Origin: Branchiostoma floridae
Taxonomy: Eukaryota > Chordata > Leptocardii > Amphioxiformes > Branchiostomatidae
Assembly: GCF_000003815.2 (NCBI RefSeq)
Contig: NC_049990.1
Span: forward strand, 16,029,548-16,093,547
Direction of reading: 5' to 3'
Length of the DNA stretch: 64,000 nucleotides
Part shown: in pieces, positions 43,454 to 55,000 of the stretch
Layout: each line of letters opens with the position of its first letter
Numbering within the stretch: position 1 is the stretch's first letter
Notes under the pieces: model-generated
Told to the model about the DNA's origin: nothing
What the model saw: the letters and a program-made list of their open reading frames with translations, nothing else
Databases searched by the model: none
Made by a program: the position numbers and the translations under genes

Positions 43454-46400
43454 ATGGCGGCCGGCGGCAAGTTTGGTTTCCAGCTTCTTTCTCGAACTTT
43501 CGGCTTCATGGAAGATCGTGAGATCAAAGATCTGTTCATGAAATGGTATGTACGATTCGGCACGAGGAAAAGGCGACAAAGTTTATGTTTTGTGTTGTTT
43601 GTGTGTCGGTCGTAGCTTGCATTTAGTCGATTCATATAGTTGTTGCTTGTTGCCCCTCCCCCTTCGAAACATGTTTTGCTCTCGGTTTTGTTTTGTCGTC
43701 GTTTACATGAAGTTTGCAACCAACAGATCAACTCATATCTTTTTTGCGATCTTGACGATCGATTTTCCCAATAATTTCTTGACGATTTTTCTCCTAAGTT
43801 CATTCATGTCAATGCATTAAACAGTGTCTTGTTCGTTTCATGTTTCATTGACTTGCTCTGTCCATAGCAACGGCGTTCAATTACCATAGAAACGTTATAC
43901 TCATGCTCCTTGGCCCCAGGTTATTGCTGAGGACACCAAATTTTCTCCACTTCACATTGAAACAATCTTGGTTAGGTCGATGAAGGTTATACATCCAGGT
44001 AATAAGATCACTGCTACTGGATGTCGGGGAGCCCCTTACGACCACTGAGGTTACGGGCCGTGAGGGAGTGAATAAGATATGCCAAAAAGCAGTTACTCAC
44101 CCTGACGAAAGACACCAAATGGTTGTCTGAAATGTTTGACCATTTCCAAAATCATATCCAGTTGCACAATTGCTTGAGTAACTGCTTTTTGGCGAATCTC
44201 TTGTGGGTATGACTTCGTATGAGATCAGTAAAATACAACACAGTGTATTTCGCATCACCCTCCGTCCTAGCCCTCGGCCTTTGGGTGCTCCTACCCGCGG
44301 TCGGACAGATACCCAAGTTGGGTAATACGCAATACACCGTGTTGTAATTGTTTTCTATGTTAATTGTCCTAATCTTTTGTTACTCTCCTCAGGGGTCTGC
44401 AGGGATACCTGTCAGTACAGACCTACATGTTTGAGAAACACTTCCAGGCCTATCAGAAGGATGACTTTGTGCTGGTGAGTCAAGATCATCCAAGTTACAA
44501 ATGCTCATGTAATAGTGTGTAGACTGTAGAGTAATGTACTACTAGAACTATTACATGTAAACATATGACAATACAGAGCATTTTTATTGTTGCTAATTTG
44601 AGATATTTATTATGTTTTATTGCTGTCAATTCTGGAATACACAATCAATTTTTTTTATATTGTTATTTATATTAATTAACATTTAAAATGTTTCATAAGC
44701 TAGTCTAATGTCCTGCCTTTTGTATGTATTAGTCATCAGTTCTTTTATGTATGATGTGCACTACCACTACCAGTATACATGATTGTATACAGTAATGTGT
44801 CCTACAATAATACAACTTACATGTATTGGTGTTTCCTATGCAGGATTTCCTAAGAGACCCCACAGTTACCAGCACCCTGTTAATGCCCTCCAAAAGGGGA
44901 GGATTGTCAGCTGTAGGTGGGTACTTCACTGTCCTTTGTTTTTGAAAATTAATGATTCCTCTGACACAATACACGATTGATATAATTTTCTATTCTCTAA
45001 CTCGGACTGAATTTCTTACATCTCAATACAATGCAGCATCAAGTTGGTTTTAATGAATGATCCCAATAAGGGTGCCTTTTTGTCTGTTTATGTTCAGGGA
45101 GTGCGGCAGCAAGTGTAACAGCCAAGGCTGTTCCATGTTCCATCATCTCCATGGATTTCTTTGACCGTCTCCGAGCGGACGGACTGGTCCATGACGACGG
45201 GAGGATCTGTGGCTGCTTCGATGAATACGTTGAGGGTTTCACAATCTCCGACGAGATTAGAAAGGTTGGAAAGACTCATTCTCCTACGCAGAGGAACCAC
45301 AGTCGTGTCAAAACTTCCTGTGTTACCTCTGCTACCTTGTGTACTCAGACCAGTTAGGGACCGCCCTACTTATAAATATTAATGAGCTTGCCCTTATATG
45401 GGCAGTCAGCCGTTGGGGATCGAGCGTAGGAGGATGGTTCTATGTAAGACGTAACATGATTGGCTGGTAGCTTCCCAGCGGCCTTTGCGAGACAGCTTGC
45501 GACAACAACAAGCCCAAGAAAGGCCTATTCTCTGATTCGTTGACAGCTTGTTTGTGACGATAAGGGCCCCATAAGGTAATGCCGTTGGGGACCGGGCGTT
45601 AGGAGGATGGAAAGACTAGAACCTTATCAATGAATTAAGAGACTCTATTTTTATTCCCATCCACTTTTCGATGACCGTATGTCACCTTCCTCAAGGCAAT
45701 TCTGACTGGTTCACATTGTACTGCAGCATAGGTGGCGCTGCTTACAAAGTCAAATGCAGGGCCGCATGATAAACATCGCATAAAACAACCACTGTACTTA
45801 ATGGTTGGGACATGTTGGGACACCTATGCTGCAGTACCATGTGAACCAGTCAGAATTGCTTTGAGGAAGGTGACAGATGGTCATCAAAAGATGGGTGGAA
45901 ATAAAACATTGGTTGGGTAAAAAGAATCTTGTTATTCAGTAACTAACTGATTTTAGTTAGTTAGTTTAGTTAGTATCCATTTTAGTTTCATTTGTAATCT
46001 GATGATACTATTCATGGAAGGACCTCAATGCAATGAAATAACTGTATCAAGATATGTATCTATATAGAATTCAACTTGTCTAGTTGTATAGTATATTGTA
46101 ACCCAAAGATGGAGGGTGATGCAGAATACTTATCTATGTCATACCCACCCAAGGGAACACATGTTTCAATGCACAATGCATCAGAAGTTCGGAAAATTTG
46201 GTGTTGTCGAACAAAAAAATGTAACAACAGAAATGACAATGTCTGAATCCGGTATTCAAATTATCGAGTGGTGCACTCGATTTTTAACCTCCTTGATGCA
46301 CTAGATGTTCCTTCCAATTGTTTTTGGAAGCTCCCGTGATAACAACAAATCCCGATGTGATTTATTTATAAATTTATTTAGTTCTGTCTTTTCTACTGCC

Positions 46401-48736
46401 TAACTTCCTCATATCTTCCATGTATTTGTGCTTAGCATGAAAGTTCATCTGTGTTGGTAGAATACATTATAGAGAATTGCTAAACTTTCATTCCAACACA
46501 AAGATAATGTAGGGACTAACCCCTATGGAGGCCTTGCACATCAGAGCTCATCGGCCCACACTCAACCGAGACGGGGGCGACATAGACTTTCTGATATTTA
46601 TGACCCCCTCCTGCAAAAGTGGTGTCTTCCTGACGTCACTGCTGGAGTGAGAAAGGGTCATGCTGTGAACAAGGTCGACGGAGATCGACCGAAAATTTAG
46701 GGGTAAGTCCCTACATTATCTTTGTGTTGGAATGAAAGTTTAGCAATTCTCTATAATGTATTTGTGGTATTTTCCCATCTTCCTCAGATGCTGTTAATGG
46801 AAGAGTCTGACCATTACGACCTGTACAGTGATGAGGAAAAGGAGCAGTTTCTCTTCCTGCTGTTCCGCCATGTTGTGCTAGGGGGCGGTTGTTGTCAGTA
46901 CGAGGACAATGTCGAGCCCTATCTGAGCACTGTGAAGACTATCTACAAGCAGCTTCTCAGGTCAGTCACCTTTGAACTTTGAACCTTCCATGCTGGTATT
47001 CATTATATATTCCATGTATTTAAGTTGGCGGGGATTTGATTTCGAGGTAGCCGGAAAAAGGAGTTTTCGCAGTGGTTTTAAGTTTGCGGTAGCACCATGC
47101 ACTGTAGCCTCTTACTGCCTTGGAAAAACGTTCGCTGTGGTTTTAAGTTTACGTTGACTTGGCTACCGTAAAAACCGCGAACATTAAACCACCGCGAAAG
47201 TTTCTGCATTTACAGTAGGTTAGTGTTGGGGGAAAGGTCACTAGTACAAGCAAGTGCCAAGGGTCCACTTTGTGTCCCCTCTTTGTGAGGTGAGTTGGTA
47301 TGACCTGGAATGTTTACAGATGAGATTATGACATCCTAAACTTGCCTAGTATTTTTGCGTTATCTTTTCTGATTTCTGATTTTAATCGGTCAACAACTTG
47401 TGTGAGCCTGAACTTCACTGTATAATAATAATAATGATAATAATAAACTGCTGGTTACGAGTGGTTTCATATATATGGATTCCATTTTGTTTCATACAGT
47501 GTACAAAAGGACCCCACAACCAAGGCATTACAAGTCCTATCCAATGTCTTCAGAGTTACAGCATTGGTAGGTACATTTTCTGTTTATTGTGTAATAATTT
47601 TCTAAGTTACCTCAGCAACAGTACTCTATTACATTGTTTGGCAAATGCAAGTCTTACCATAATAAAGGGCAATGGGTGCATGTCATAGGCCGGTCATATT
47701 TGTGCATTCAATCTTATTATTACCCTTGCCAAGCTTTTGTATATTTGTGTATATGTGTGGATGAAGAGCATAAGGTCTCATTGATGTATTACTCCGCGAG
47801 TGGGTACCCTAAAAGAGATCCGAGCCAAAAATGAACGGCTGCACGGACGCATGTTTTTAGCGGTGAGAAATTCCCTTTTAGCCAGCGGAACTGATCCCAA
47901 AAGTTAGTTTGGTGAAAGCTTGTTTGTAACTGAAGAAATTAGCAGGTAAAGTTTTGCAGCCGCGCGCTAGGTCGGAGGTACACAGTCGTGGGTTCTGAGT
48001 GGTGCGGTTGTACACCAGCAGCGAAAATGTGCCTTTTTTGGGGATTGACTAATAGTAGTTTGTAATTGCTATAAAAAAGTTCCAATGTCTAGTTTAGGTT
48101 GGCAATTTTTTCCCACGATATAGGGTAAATGTGCTCAACATAGAATGAAAAATCTGCTGAAATTTCACGTAGCTTCATTATGAACGTGCCCATTTAAACC
48201 ACGAATTATAACATAGAAGTCTATGGGGTGAACAAACTCATCAATGAGACCTTAACTCAAGAAGGTCTTTACCGATTGTTTTGATATTTGTGTATAGGCC
48301 TTGATGAGACATTGAAATAATTAGATATAGTAGATTAAGCTCTTGTCCTTGTCAAGGTTTCATTGAGAATGTTGTTGCTACATGTATGATGTCAGATGTT
48401 ATGATGTCAAAGCTTGTATAATAATATTTCTGCATTGTCTTTTGTCATGTATGATATTGATAAGCCCAATTAGATACCTTTTAACCCTCAATGCCTTTAA
48501 ACTGATCAAAGCTGCCTCCTAGCAGGTCAAGGCAGAACTGCAGGAAATAAATCACCAATTATCATAACTAAAGTCATGACATCACACTTTCGACCTTAAT
48601 GCAGGATGAGAAGGGGAACACTTACTATCCCAGCGAGGACTCGGACCATCCCCAGAACTTCTCCTATCTCTTGGTGGATCCTCTGAAGAGACACGTGACA
48701 GTTCTCTGTCATGTTTACGGTGGATCTCCTTTTTAA
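43454..48736 (+). CDS. CFAP300: cilia- and flagella-associated protein 300, complete, 7 exons
   Basis: Exons 43454-43545, 44393-44474, 44844-44916, 45098-45264, 46788-46960, 47500-47566 and 48605-48736 join in phase with GT-AG introns and give 261 codons plus TAA; human CFAP300 (C11orf70) is 267. Matching blocks are FQAYQKDDFVLDFLRDPTV, VPCSIISMDFFDRL, ISDEIRKMLLMEESDHYDLY, EQFLFLLFRHVVLGGGCCQY, VEPYLSTVKTIYKQLLSVQK and the end VDPLKRHVTVLCHVYG. CFAP300 is a cytoplasmic factor needed for assembly of outer and inner dynein arms; loss in humans causes primary ciliary dyskinesia. Transcription diverges from INTS4. Intron 4 contains two large foldback sequences, one ending 25 bp before the exon 5 acceptor. 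Confidence 0.97.
44081..44193. mobile_element. short foldback in CFAP300 intron 1
   Basis: GCCAAAAAGCAGTTACTCA and TGAGTAACTGCTTTTTGGC are perfect 19-bp inverted ends of a 113-bp sequence. Confidence 0.8.
44231..44346. mobile_element. GC-rich foldback (AATACAACAC family), CFAP300 intron 1
   Basis: AATACAACACAGTGTATTTCG and CGCAATACACCGTGTTGTA pair with a few mismatches; third copy of the 22747 and 41740 family. It ends about 46 bp before exon 2. Confidence 0.8.
45648..45906. mobile_element. foldback MITE in CFAP300 intron 4
   Basis: The arms of about 85 bp start TTTTTATTCCCATCCACTTTT and end with its near complement; inside, 'gtcaccttcctcaaggcaattctgactggttcaca' pairs with 'tgtgaaccagtcagaattgctttgaggaaggtgac'. 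No coding sequence. Confidence 0.8.
46135..46350. mobile_element. decayed MITE with TATGTCATACC end, CFAP300 intron 4
   Basis: 'tatgtcatacccacccaagggaacacatgttt' and the following 200 bp resemble 41871-42139 at lower identity. 'agatggagggtgatgcagaatac' just before is a remnant of the adjoining GC-rich foldback, so the paired arrangement is kept here too. Confidence 0.55.
46463..46762. mobile_element. long near-perfect foldback next to the CFAP300 exon 5 acceptor
   Basis: A 63-bp arm at about 46463-46525 and its reverse complement at 46700-46762 differ at only one base that I can see (GGGGTTAGT against GGGGTAAGT). The arms read 'atacattatagagaattgctaaac...'. The right arm stops 25 bp before the exon 5 acceptor. 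Confidence 0.85.
47015..47217. mobile_element. MITE with TACTGTAAATGC end, CFAP300 intron 5
   Basis: The right end TTTCTGCATTTACAGTA is intact; the left end is decayed (TGTATTTAAGTTGGCGGGG). The interior GCGGTTTTAAGTTTGCGG-type words match 34382 and 48863. It lies 55 bp beyond exon 5. Confidence 0.75.
47773..48252. mobile_element. foldback-ended element (GGTCTCATTGATG), CFAP300 intron 6
   Basis: Starts AGGTCTCATTGATG and ends CATCAATGAGACCT. A copy lies at 51262-51735 with the same interior ('gatccgagccaaaaatgaacggctgca', 'cagccgcgcgctaggtc', 'gataggg/tagggtaaatgtgctcaacatag'). No transposase frame. Confidence 0.85.
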
Positions 48737-48862
48737 GGGCTATAACATTGGTATTGGAGTTTCTTTTACACAATCAATAATGTTTCCTCAGATTACGTTT
48801 CAATGCCTTATATCAGACACCTTCCTCAGAGTTTTTAACTGAAGAACTGTTTCTTGCCGTTG

Positions 48863-49074
48863 TACTGTAGATGCAGAAACTTTCGTAGTGGTTTAATGTT
48901 TGTGGTTTTTGTAGTGGCCGCTTCACCGCGAACTTAAAACCACCACGAACATTTTTCCATGGAAGTAAGAGACTACAGTGCACGGTGCTACCGCAAACTG
49001 AAAACAACCACGAAAAGTCCCTTTTCCCGCTACCACGAAATTAAATCCCCTCGAACTTAAATGCATTTACAGTA
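48863..49074. mobile_element. MITE with TACTGTA-ATGCA ends, 3' of CFAP300
   Basis: Starts TACTGTAGATGCAGAAACTTTCG and ends ATGCATTTACAGTA. It lies 127 bp after the CFAP300 stop codon, so it may be in the 3' UTR. Confidence 0.8.
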
Positions 49075-49316
49075 TGTAGTCAATGTAGATGGTACTTCTT
49101 TTGCATCGAGAACACAAACTAAGCCACGTTTGGGATTGTGTTCTTGCCACAAAAGCGTCACCTACATTTGCTACATAAAGTAACGACTAACAGCACTCCA
49201 GTCAGAAGCTCTGTGGAAGATACCTGATAGCCATCGAAACTTAAGCAGAAGAGAGACATTTCTGAAAACTCAAGTATCCTATGTTCTGCCAACCTGATGA
49301 AATTATTTTTGTTCTT

Positions 49317-49672
49317 TAGGCCACACCAATATAATTTCTTGGTTCACGGATTTTTTCATAAAAAATATGGAGCGAAAGGGCGAAATAAAAATAAAAATTG
49401 TAAAATGGTTGGGGTAAAGGTAACGGCTAATCCAAAACATAAAGAAAAAAAGTTTTCAGCTTGAAAAAAGTACAAAAACACTATTATTGTACAGTAACAG
49501 CACGTGTACCCACACTTTAAGGAGCTTATAAAGTTGGTGAATGGTTGGTGAATGGTTTCATTAATGGTGAAAATTTGCTGAGTGGTAATTTTTATTTTCA
49601 TTTTTATTTTTTTTTCCAAAAAATAGGAGCGAGCAAATCCGTAAACCAAGAAATTAAATTGGTGTGGCCTTA
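49317..49672. mobile_element. foldback MITE with AGGCCACACCAAT ends
   Basis: TTAGGCCACACCAATATAATTTCTTGGTT at the left pairs with AACCAAGAAATTAAATTGGTGTGGCCTTA at the right; further inverted matches follow ('cacggatttttt' against 'gcaaatccgtaa'). Confidence 0.8.
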
Positions 49673-50845
49673 TGGTGAAAATGTTGACAATGAATGTTGT
49701 GCTCACTGCTTTTGTCAGAGATAAGAAGTTATATAGCATTAAGTGTATGTTATTTTATAAGTCGTAGTGATGTACATGTTCATCATTGCTACTCAGCTTC
49801 AGAAAAGTACCCGATTAAGCCATGTTGATTTGATTATATAGATGCCATCTGCAGAAAATCTTTTGAATTATGTAACCATGCTGCAAATCGTACAAAGCAG
49901 TTGCAGAATGTCATAGAATGCCATGGTCTGTTCCAGGGTCAAAAAAATGAAGGGTCTATTGCAGGGTTGTAGCCAGCCTGAAATCATTTTCAGTCCACTT
50001 GATTTTGAATGGGAATCCTATCGAGCACTGAAGGCATGGCGTGACGTTGCGTGTCATTTCTAGGGGGTCTGGGTCCCAGAAAATTTTTAAATCAAGACAC
50101 TCTGAAACACTATTTCCTGCATTTTGAGGTGCAAATTTTGCCTGTAGACTAAGATGTTCAATGGCATCATGGGTTTCAGTTTTTTTATATCTTTACATAT
50201 CAATTTTTGTCTGTCCCAAGGGACGGAATGGGGAAATTTTTTTTCAGTCCCCAGCTGCAAAATTCCTTCAAAGGACTGAAGGACAGGTACTGGCTACAAC
50301 CCTGGTCTATTGTTTGGTATTCAATACAAATGTTAAGCTATTGTTGGTTCAACCTTCCTGACCACGTTAATAGATTTCGATAATGAAGGCAACTTTATCT
50401 GTGCCAAACTTTTTTTTTTTCATTCATACGCTCAGTTTTGGTGTTCCCAGGGGATGTCATCCATCTAATCAAATCAATGTAGCCTTATTTATTAGCAGAT
50501 GTTGTGGTGTATGATGTATGTAAATAGTCTTGATTGTTTCCTGGATTATATTCACCTGTACTTGTTTCATTATTTGTTTTTCATGCTCCCTATGTGTATT
50601 TTGATTTTGAAAATTGTGATTACAAAATAAAATTTTGAAAATGTTGTATACATGTGTACGTATATGGTTTATGTCTGCAAGTTATATTATCTATGCATCA
50701 AGAAAGATAAAAAGATGTTGTTCTTCAACCAAATGCTGTGCTGAATGGTTTATTCTATTCTTTATAACACACGCATACATATGATGATCATCGCAAAAGT
50801 GTTGGCTATGTTGAGTGCCTGACATTTCAATCGAATTATCGTAAA
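49673..50845. other. intergenic DNA with repeat fragments
   Basis: Fragments of the ATGTTGATTTGATTAT family at about 49815-49860 and 50390-50495. The remainder shows no exon I can support. Confidence 0.4.
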
Positions 50846-51180
50846 GGACCAATCAGAATGTTGATTTGTCCTTCAATGTTACTTGTGACCAATCAGGAGT
50901 GTTTTCCACCAATGTGACCTTCGTGGTCTCTTGTTATGATCAATTATAGTTTTCCCGCCATTTGGAGTGCTTTGTTGTGACCAATCAGAACGTCTCCCGT
51001 CGATGTGATTTTCGGAGTGCCTCGTTGTGACCAATCAGAGCGCTTCCGATCCTGTCGATGCAATTTTCGGAATGTCTTGTGACCAATCAGAGCGTTTCCC
51101 GCCGGTGTGCTCTCCGGAGCGTTTTGTTGTCTGGACACGACTTGCGACGGTTTAGCACAGGTGGTGACGTCACTTCTTCA
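50846..51180. promoter_or_regulatory. CCAAT-box cluster with a CRE
   Basis: Five ACCAATCAG boxes occur near 50851, 50889, 50979, 51031 and 51081, all in the same orientation, followed by TGACGTCA (51166-51173). The three right-hand boxes lie in a degenerate 50-55-bp tandem repeat ('cggagtgcctcgttgtgaccaatcagagcg'). CCAAT with TGACGTCA suits NF-Y and CREB/ATF. No gene start is recognised beside it: the coiled-coil gene ends at 52087 pointing this way and CFAP300 ends at 48736. It may be a promoter of an unrecognised transcript or just a repeat. Confidence 0.45.
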
Positions 51181-51261
51181 TCCTCGGAAATACTGTTGAG
51201 CGACTGACGGGGGCTTAGACTGCTCGGCGCCTGACCTGTGTAGTGAAGATTTAAAGAGTCA

Positions 51262-51735
51262 AAGTCTCACTGATGTATACTCCGAGTGGGTACTAAAAGA
51301 GATCCGGGCCAAAAAATAAACGGCTGCATGGACGCGTGTTTTTAGCGGTGAGAAATTCCCCTTTAGCCAGCGGAACTGATCTCAAAAGTTAGATTGGTGA
51401 AAGCTTGTTTGTAACTGAAGAAATCAGCAGGTAAAGTTTGTCAGCCGCGCGCTAGGTCCTGGGTTCTGAGTGGTGCGGTTGTACACTATTAAAACAGCGA
51501 AAAAGTGCCTTTTTGGGGGATTGACTAATCGTAGTTTGTAATCGCTATAGAAAAAAAAGAACATACGTCTAGTTGACGTTGGCAATCTTTTCCCACGATA
51601 TAGGGTAAATGTGCTCAACATAGAATGAAAAATCTGCTAGAATTTCACGAAGCTTCATTATGAACGCACCCATGTAAACCACGAATTATAACATGGAAGT
51701 CTATGTGAAGAAAAATAACCTCATCAATGAGACCT
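51262..51735. mobile_element. foldback-ended element, second copy
   Basis: Starts AAGTCTCACTGATGTATACTCCG and ends CATCAATGAGACCT; the same orientation and interior as 47773-48252, lying about 350 bp from the coiled-coil gene's stop codon. Confidence 0.8.
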
Positions 51736-51831
51736 CAAACTCTGTCAGGTTGGGCGAAAATGAAGGTCAGGTGGCGTAACAATGTAGGTCACCATTATTC
51801 CGCGAGGTGACTTACATCCCTTGTTAAAAAA

Positions 51832-51930
51832 CAGTCCACGGACGGTGGTTTAAAACTAAAATACTTAGAAAACGTAATTTGAAACCACCGTCCGTCTACT
51901 TGATATCCCCAAATAATAGTATCCGGTTTT
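51832..51930. mobile_element. MITE core fragment (ACGGACGGTGGTTT family)
   Basis: CCACGGACGGTGGTTTAAAAC pairs with GAAACCACCGTCCGTCTACTTG, the central arms of the family at 11593, 55755 and 61068. The outer TAGTTCACC ends are absent. Confidence 0.7.
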
Positions 51931-52086
51931 CCCGTTGCACTTAAGAAGCCGGAGTTTGGGAAGGGGCCTAGTACACAAACATTTACGGAACCCTCAAGAG
52001 TCGGCAGAATTTCAGCTAATACATTTTCATCTGTTTTAGATATCAAGTGATCATAATTACGAATAGATATGAGTTTGATTGAAAGG

Positions 52087-55000
52087 CTACTGACCAGGGG
52101 TAAGTTTTGCAGTCTGTCCGGGAGTCGTGATCCCAGAGGTGACACCTGCACGTCTCACCGGCTCCCTCTGGCGGTTCTCCAGATACTGCAGCTTCTTTTC
52201 CTTTCGGTCCACCATATCTTCTAGAGAACGCACCTTACGAAGTAATCGATATAGTCACGTTTTATTCTAGTCTGACTTACATAAAATGTCCCACCATTTT
52301 CCTTCAAAGCAAATACTTCATGACAAATCCGAATGGTTGATGTCTTACCCTATTGTCTGCCTCGATTTTCTGGTGTTCGCTCAGCTGCAGTTTCCTCTCA
52401 AGCCGCGAGAGGGCTCTCCCCTTGCCGTTCAGGTCAGTCTCCTTTCGTTTGATCTCAGCCTCCGCCCTGGTCAGATCATCTCGTGTTCTCTGCAGATCCA
52501 GTTCACACTGCGTGGGCAGATATTTGTGGTTATCATTACAATTCGAAGAAACAAACAACATTTATTATGTAAATGTGATCCTAATTTACATAAACAGCAT
52601 CTGATTACACCAAGCATCATTTGAGCTATCTACACATAAGAAAAACTATTCGTAAACCCCTTCTTGAGTAGTTCAAAGTCTCTCAACAAAATCAGCCCCT
52701 GCAGTTCCAAAAAGGCTACTAGGGGGCCGAAGCTTACATCACTTACTCTACCCCCAAAACTATCTACCTCGACTATGGTGCCTGTGTGTGCGCATGTGTA
52801 TGTATGTGTATGTGTTTGTGTGTGTGCCAGTGTGTGTGTGTATGTGTATGTGTGTAGGTTCGTGTGTATGTACATATCTCACCTGTACTTTTTCCCGCAT
52901 GAGTTTGCTGTCCGAATTTTTCTCCAGTTCCTCCTCCAGATGTTGCACCTGTTGTTGATACCTCTCCATCTTCTTCTGTAGGTCGTTGACCTCTTTCTGT
53001 AACCCCTTCACCACCCTCTCGTGATTGGTCTTCACTTTGACGAACTCACGTGACTGTCCATCCGACTTCTCTCTCCAGTACTTGACGTCATCTTTCGCCC
53101 GTTTCAAATTTTCCTCCAGTTCTGCCATTTTGCGTCTTCCTTCAAAATTTTTGGACGCCGAAACATCTTTTCCTTTCAAACGGATGCTTTCATTTTTTCC
53201 CATCTCTTCCTTCATCCGATGGTTTTCGGTTATGTACTTGTCTCTTTCCTCTTTTACCCTAGCGAGCTCTGTGTAGATTTCTATCTGCGAATCGTGGAGT
53301 TCGTTATATTTTGAAATGTAACTGTTCCTCTCTTCGACCAGTTTGTCGCTGTAGCTGGTCGCTTTTTGAAGTTTATCTTTCAGAGTTATGATTTCTCTTT
53401 GTAGATGTCGGTCATTTTCACGAAGGGTCTTTATCTGTGCTTCTTTTTCTGGACAGTGGGAACAGGGCGTGTCCTCGTTGCCTTGGTAACGGGGGCTCAC
53501 AGACGATTGGATGTTGGGACTACAGAACTCCTTCGGTAACCGGATGTGGAGGTTCTTTCCTTCCGGTGTCCACCTGACCCATGGATCAATACTGGGGTTT
53601 GGCTCCGGACCTGCTATTGCCTAGGGATTTAAAAAAACCCAACTAATTTATCTGTTTGCTTTCTTTGAGAATTGTTTGTCCATGGCGTCAGTGGTAGTTA
53701 TAACTAATGTTCGTGGCAAAGAATTAAAAAAAAAAACGCTCTTTCTTAGCTTACCGGTTGTTCTGTATTTGTTAGGTCCATCTTGGTGTCGAATGTTGTC
53801 TCAGTTTCTTCTGTTTCATCAGAATATTCAACTGGTGGCTGACTGGGCTCTTCTGTGCAACGCGACGGTGGTATGATAGAAAACAAAATATACCATAATT
53901 ACACAGACGTAACAGACAACAAATGCGTTCAAAATTAAATTGGAGCGAAAATGACGTTAAACCCTCTGCACAGAGATGCCATTGTCACAATTTTGTCAAT
54001 GATGTTCATATGGAAATACGCTAACGTTATATACAACACATGAGAAATGAAAGAACTGAGTAGAGCTATTGAACAGAATAATAAAACACACCATCGAATA
54101 GCGTAGTGTGACAAGACCTTCTAATATGATTTGTGATTGGAATTACTTAATAGACTTCAAGATGGCCGACCTATGACGACACAAGTCAATATGGCGGTGC
54201 CCATTGACCCATGTATAAAACAGAATAGTTTTTTTAAACCTTTGAAGAAGAGCTTAAAAGAGAAGCATTATCTAGTAAGTTATAAATTGAAGGTTGAATC
54301 GTCCCTACCTGTGCTATGCTCCACACCAAACCCAGTCCGTTCTATACTACCGGGATGCCCCAGGTATATATTGGAGCCTGGCCCGGCGTGGATGACTGTG
54401 TTGTGCGCGCCTGACACTTCCGAGCTGCTGGTTTGTGTGGCTTCACCTTGACGGGGAGCTAAATGAAATGAAAACGTCACTTTTTCTATTACTAGTATTA
54501 GTCCTTTTCTTACTTACAAGTTCGTCAAAATACCAAAGCCTCCAGATCTGACCCGTTTACAATTACTGTAGGAAGCTTTAGTTACACTTCTTGATAAATT
54601 TTTCTATGAGTTACAATTCAACTTTCATTTCTGAACACCAAATAGTTAATCTCTTACAGTCTTACTGATCTACTGCGATGAAGCGAGGTGTGATATTAGA
54701 GCCAGCTGGATTCATAGTCGATTACGTGATGTGATGATCAAATTGAGGTAATTTTGATACTTACTCTGCAACTGCGGAGTCATCGATTCGACTCCCAACT
54801 CCGACAAGCTGCCTGTTTGAATTGCTTCGCCTTGATGGGGATCTGAAGTAATGTGAAAAACATTTAGGCCCAAAAGATTTATTTTCTTTTTCATTTCTCA
54901 GATATATTTGGAATCATCTTAACGTTTCAATTTTGTTGTATTATTAATCACAGCTTATTTTTTTAATAATCTGTACGGTTTATAGCGTTGATAACAATAA

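Noticed and set aside
52760-52882. Coding extension rich in His/Thr/Tyr after the coiled coil
   Set aside because: It is the (CA)n microsatellite read through the donor at 52883; the next exon at 52507 joins in phase.
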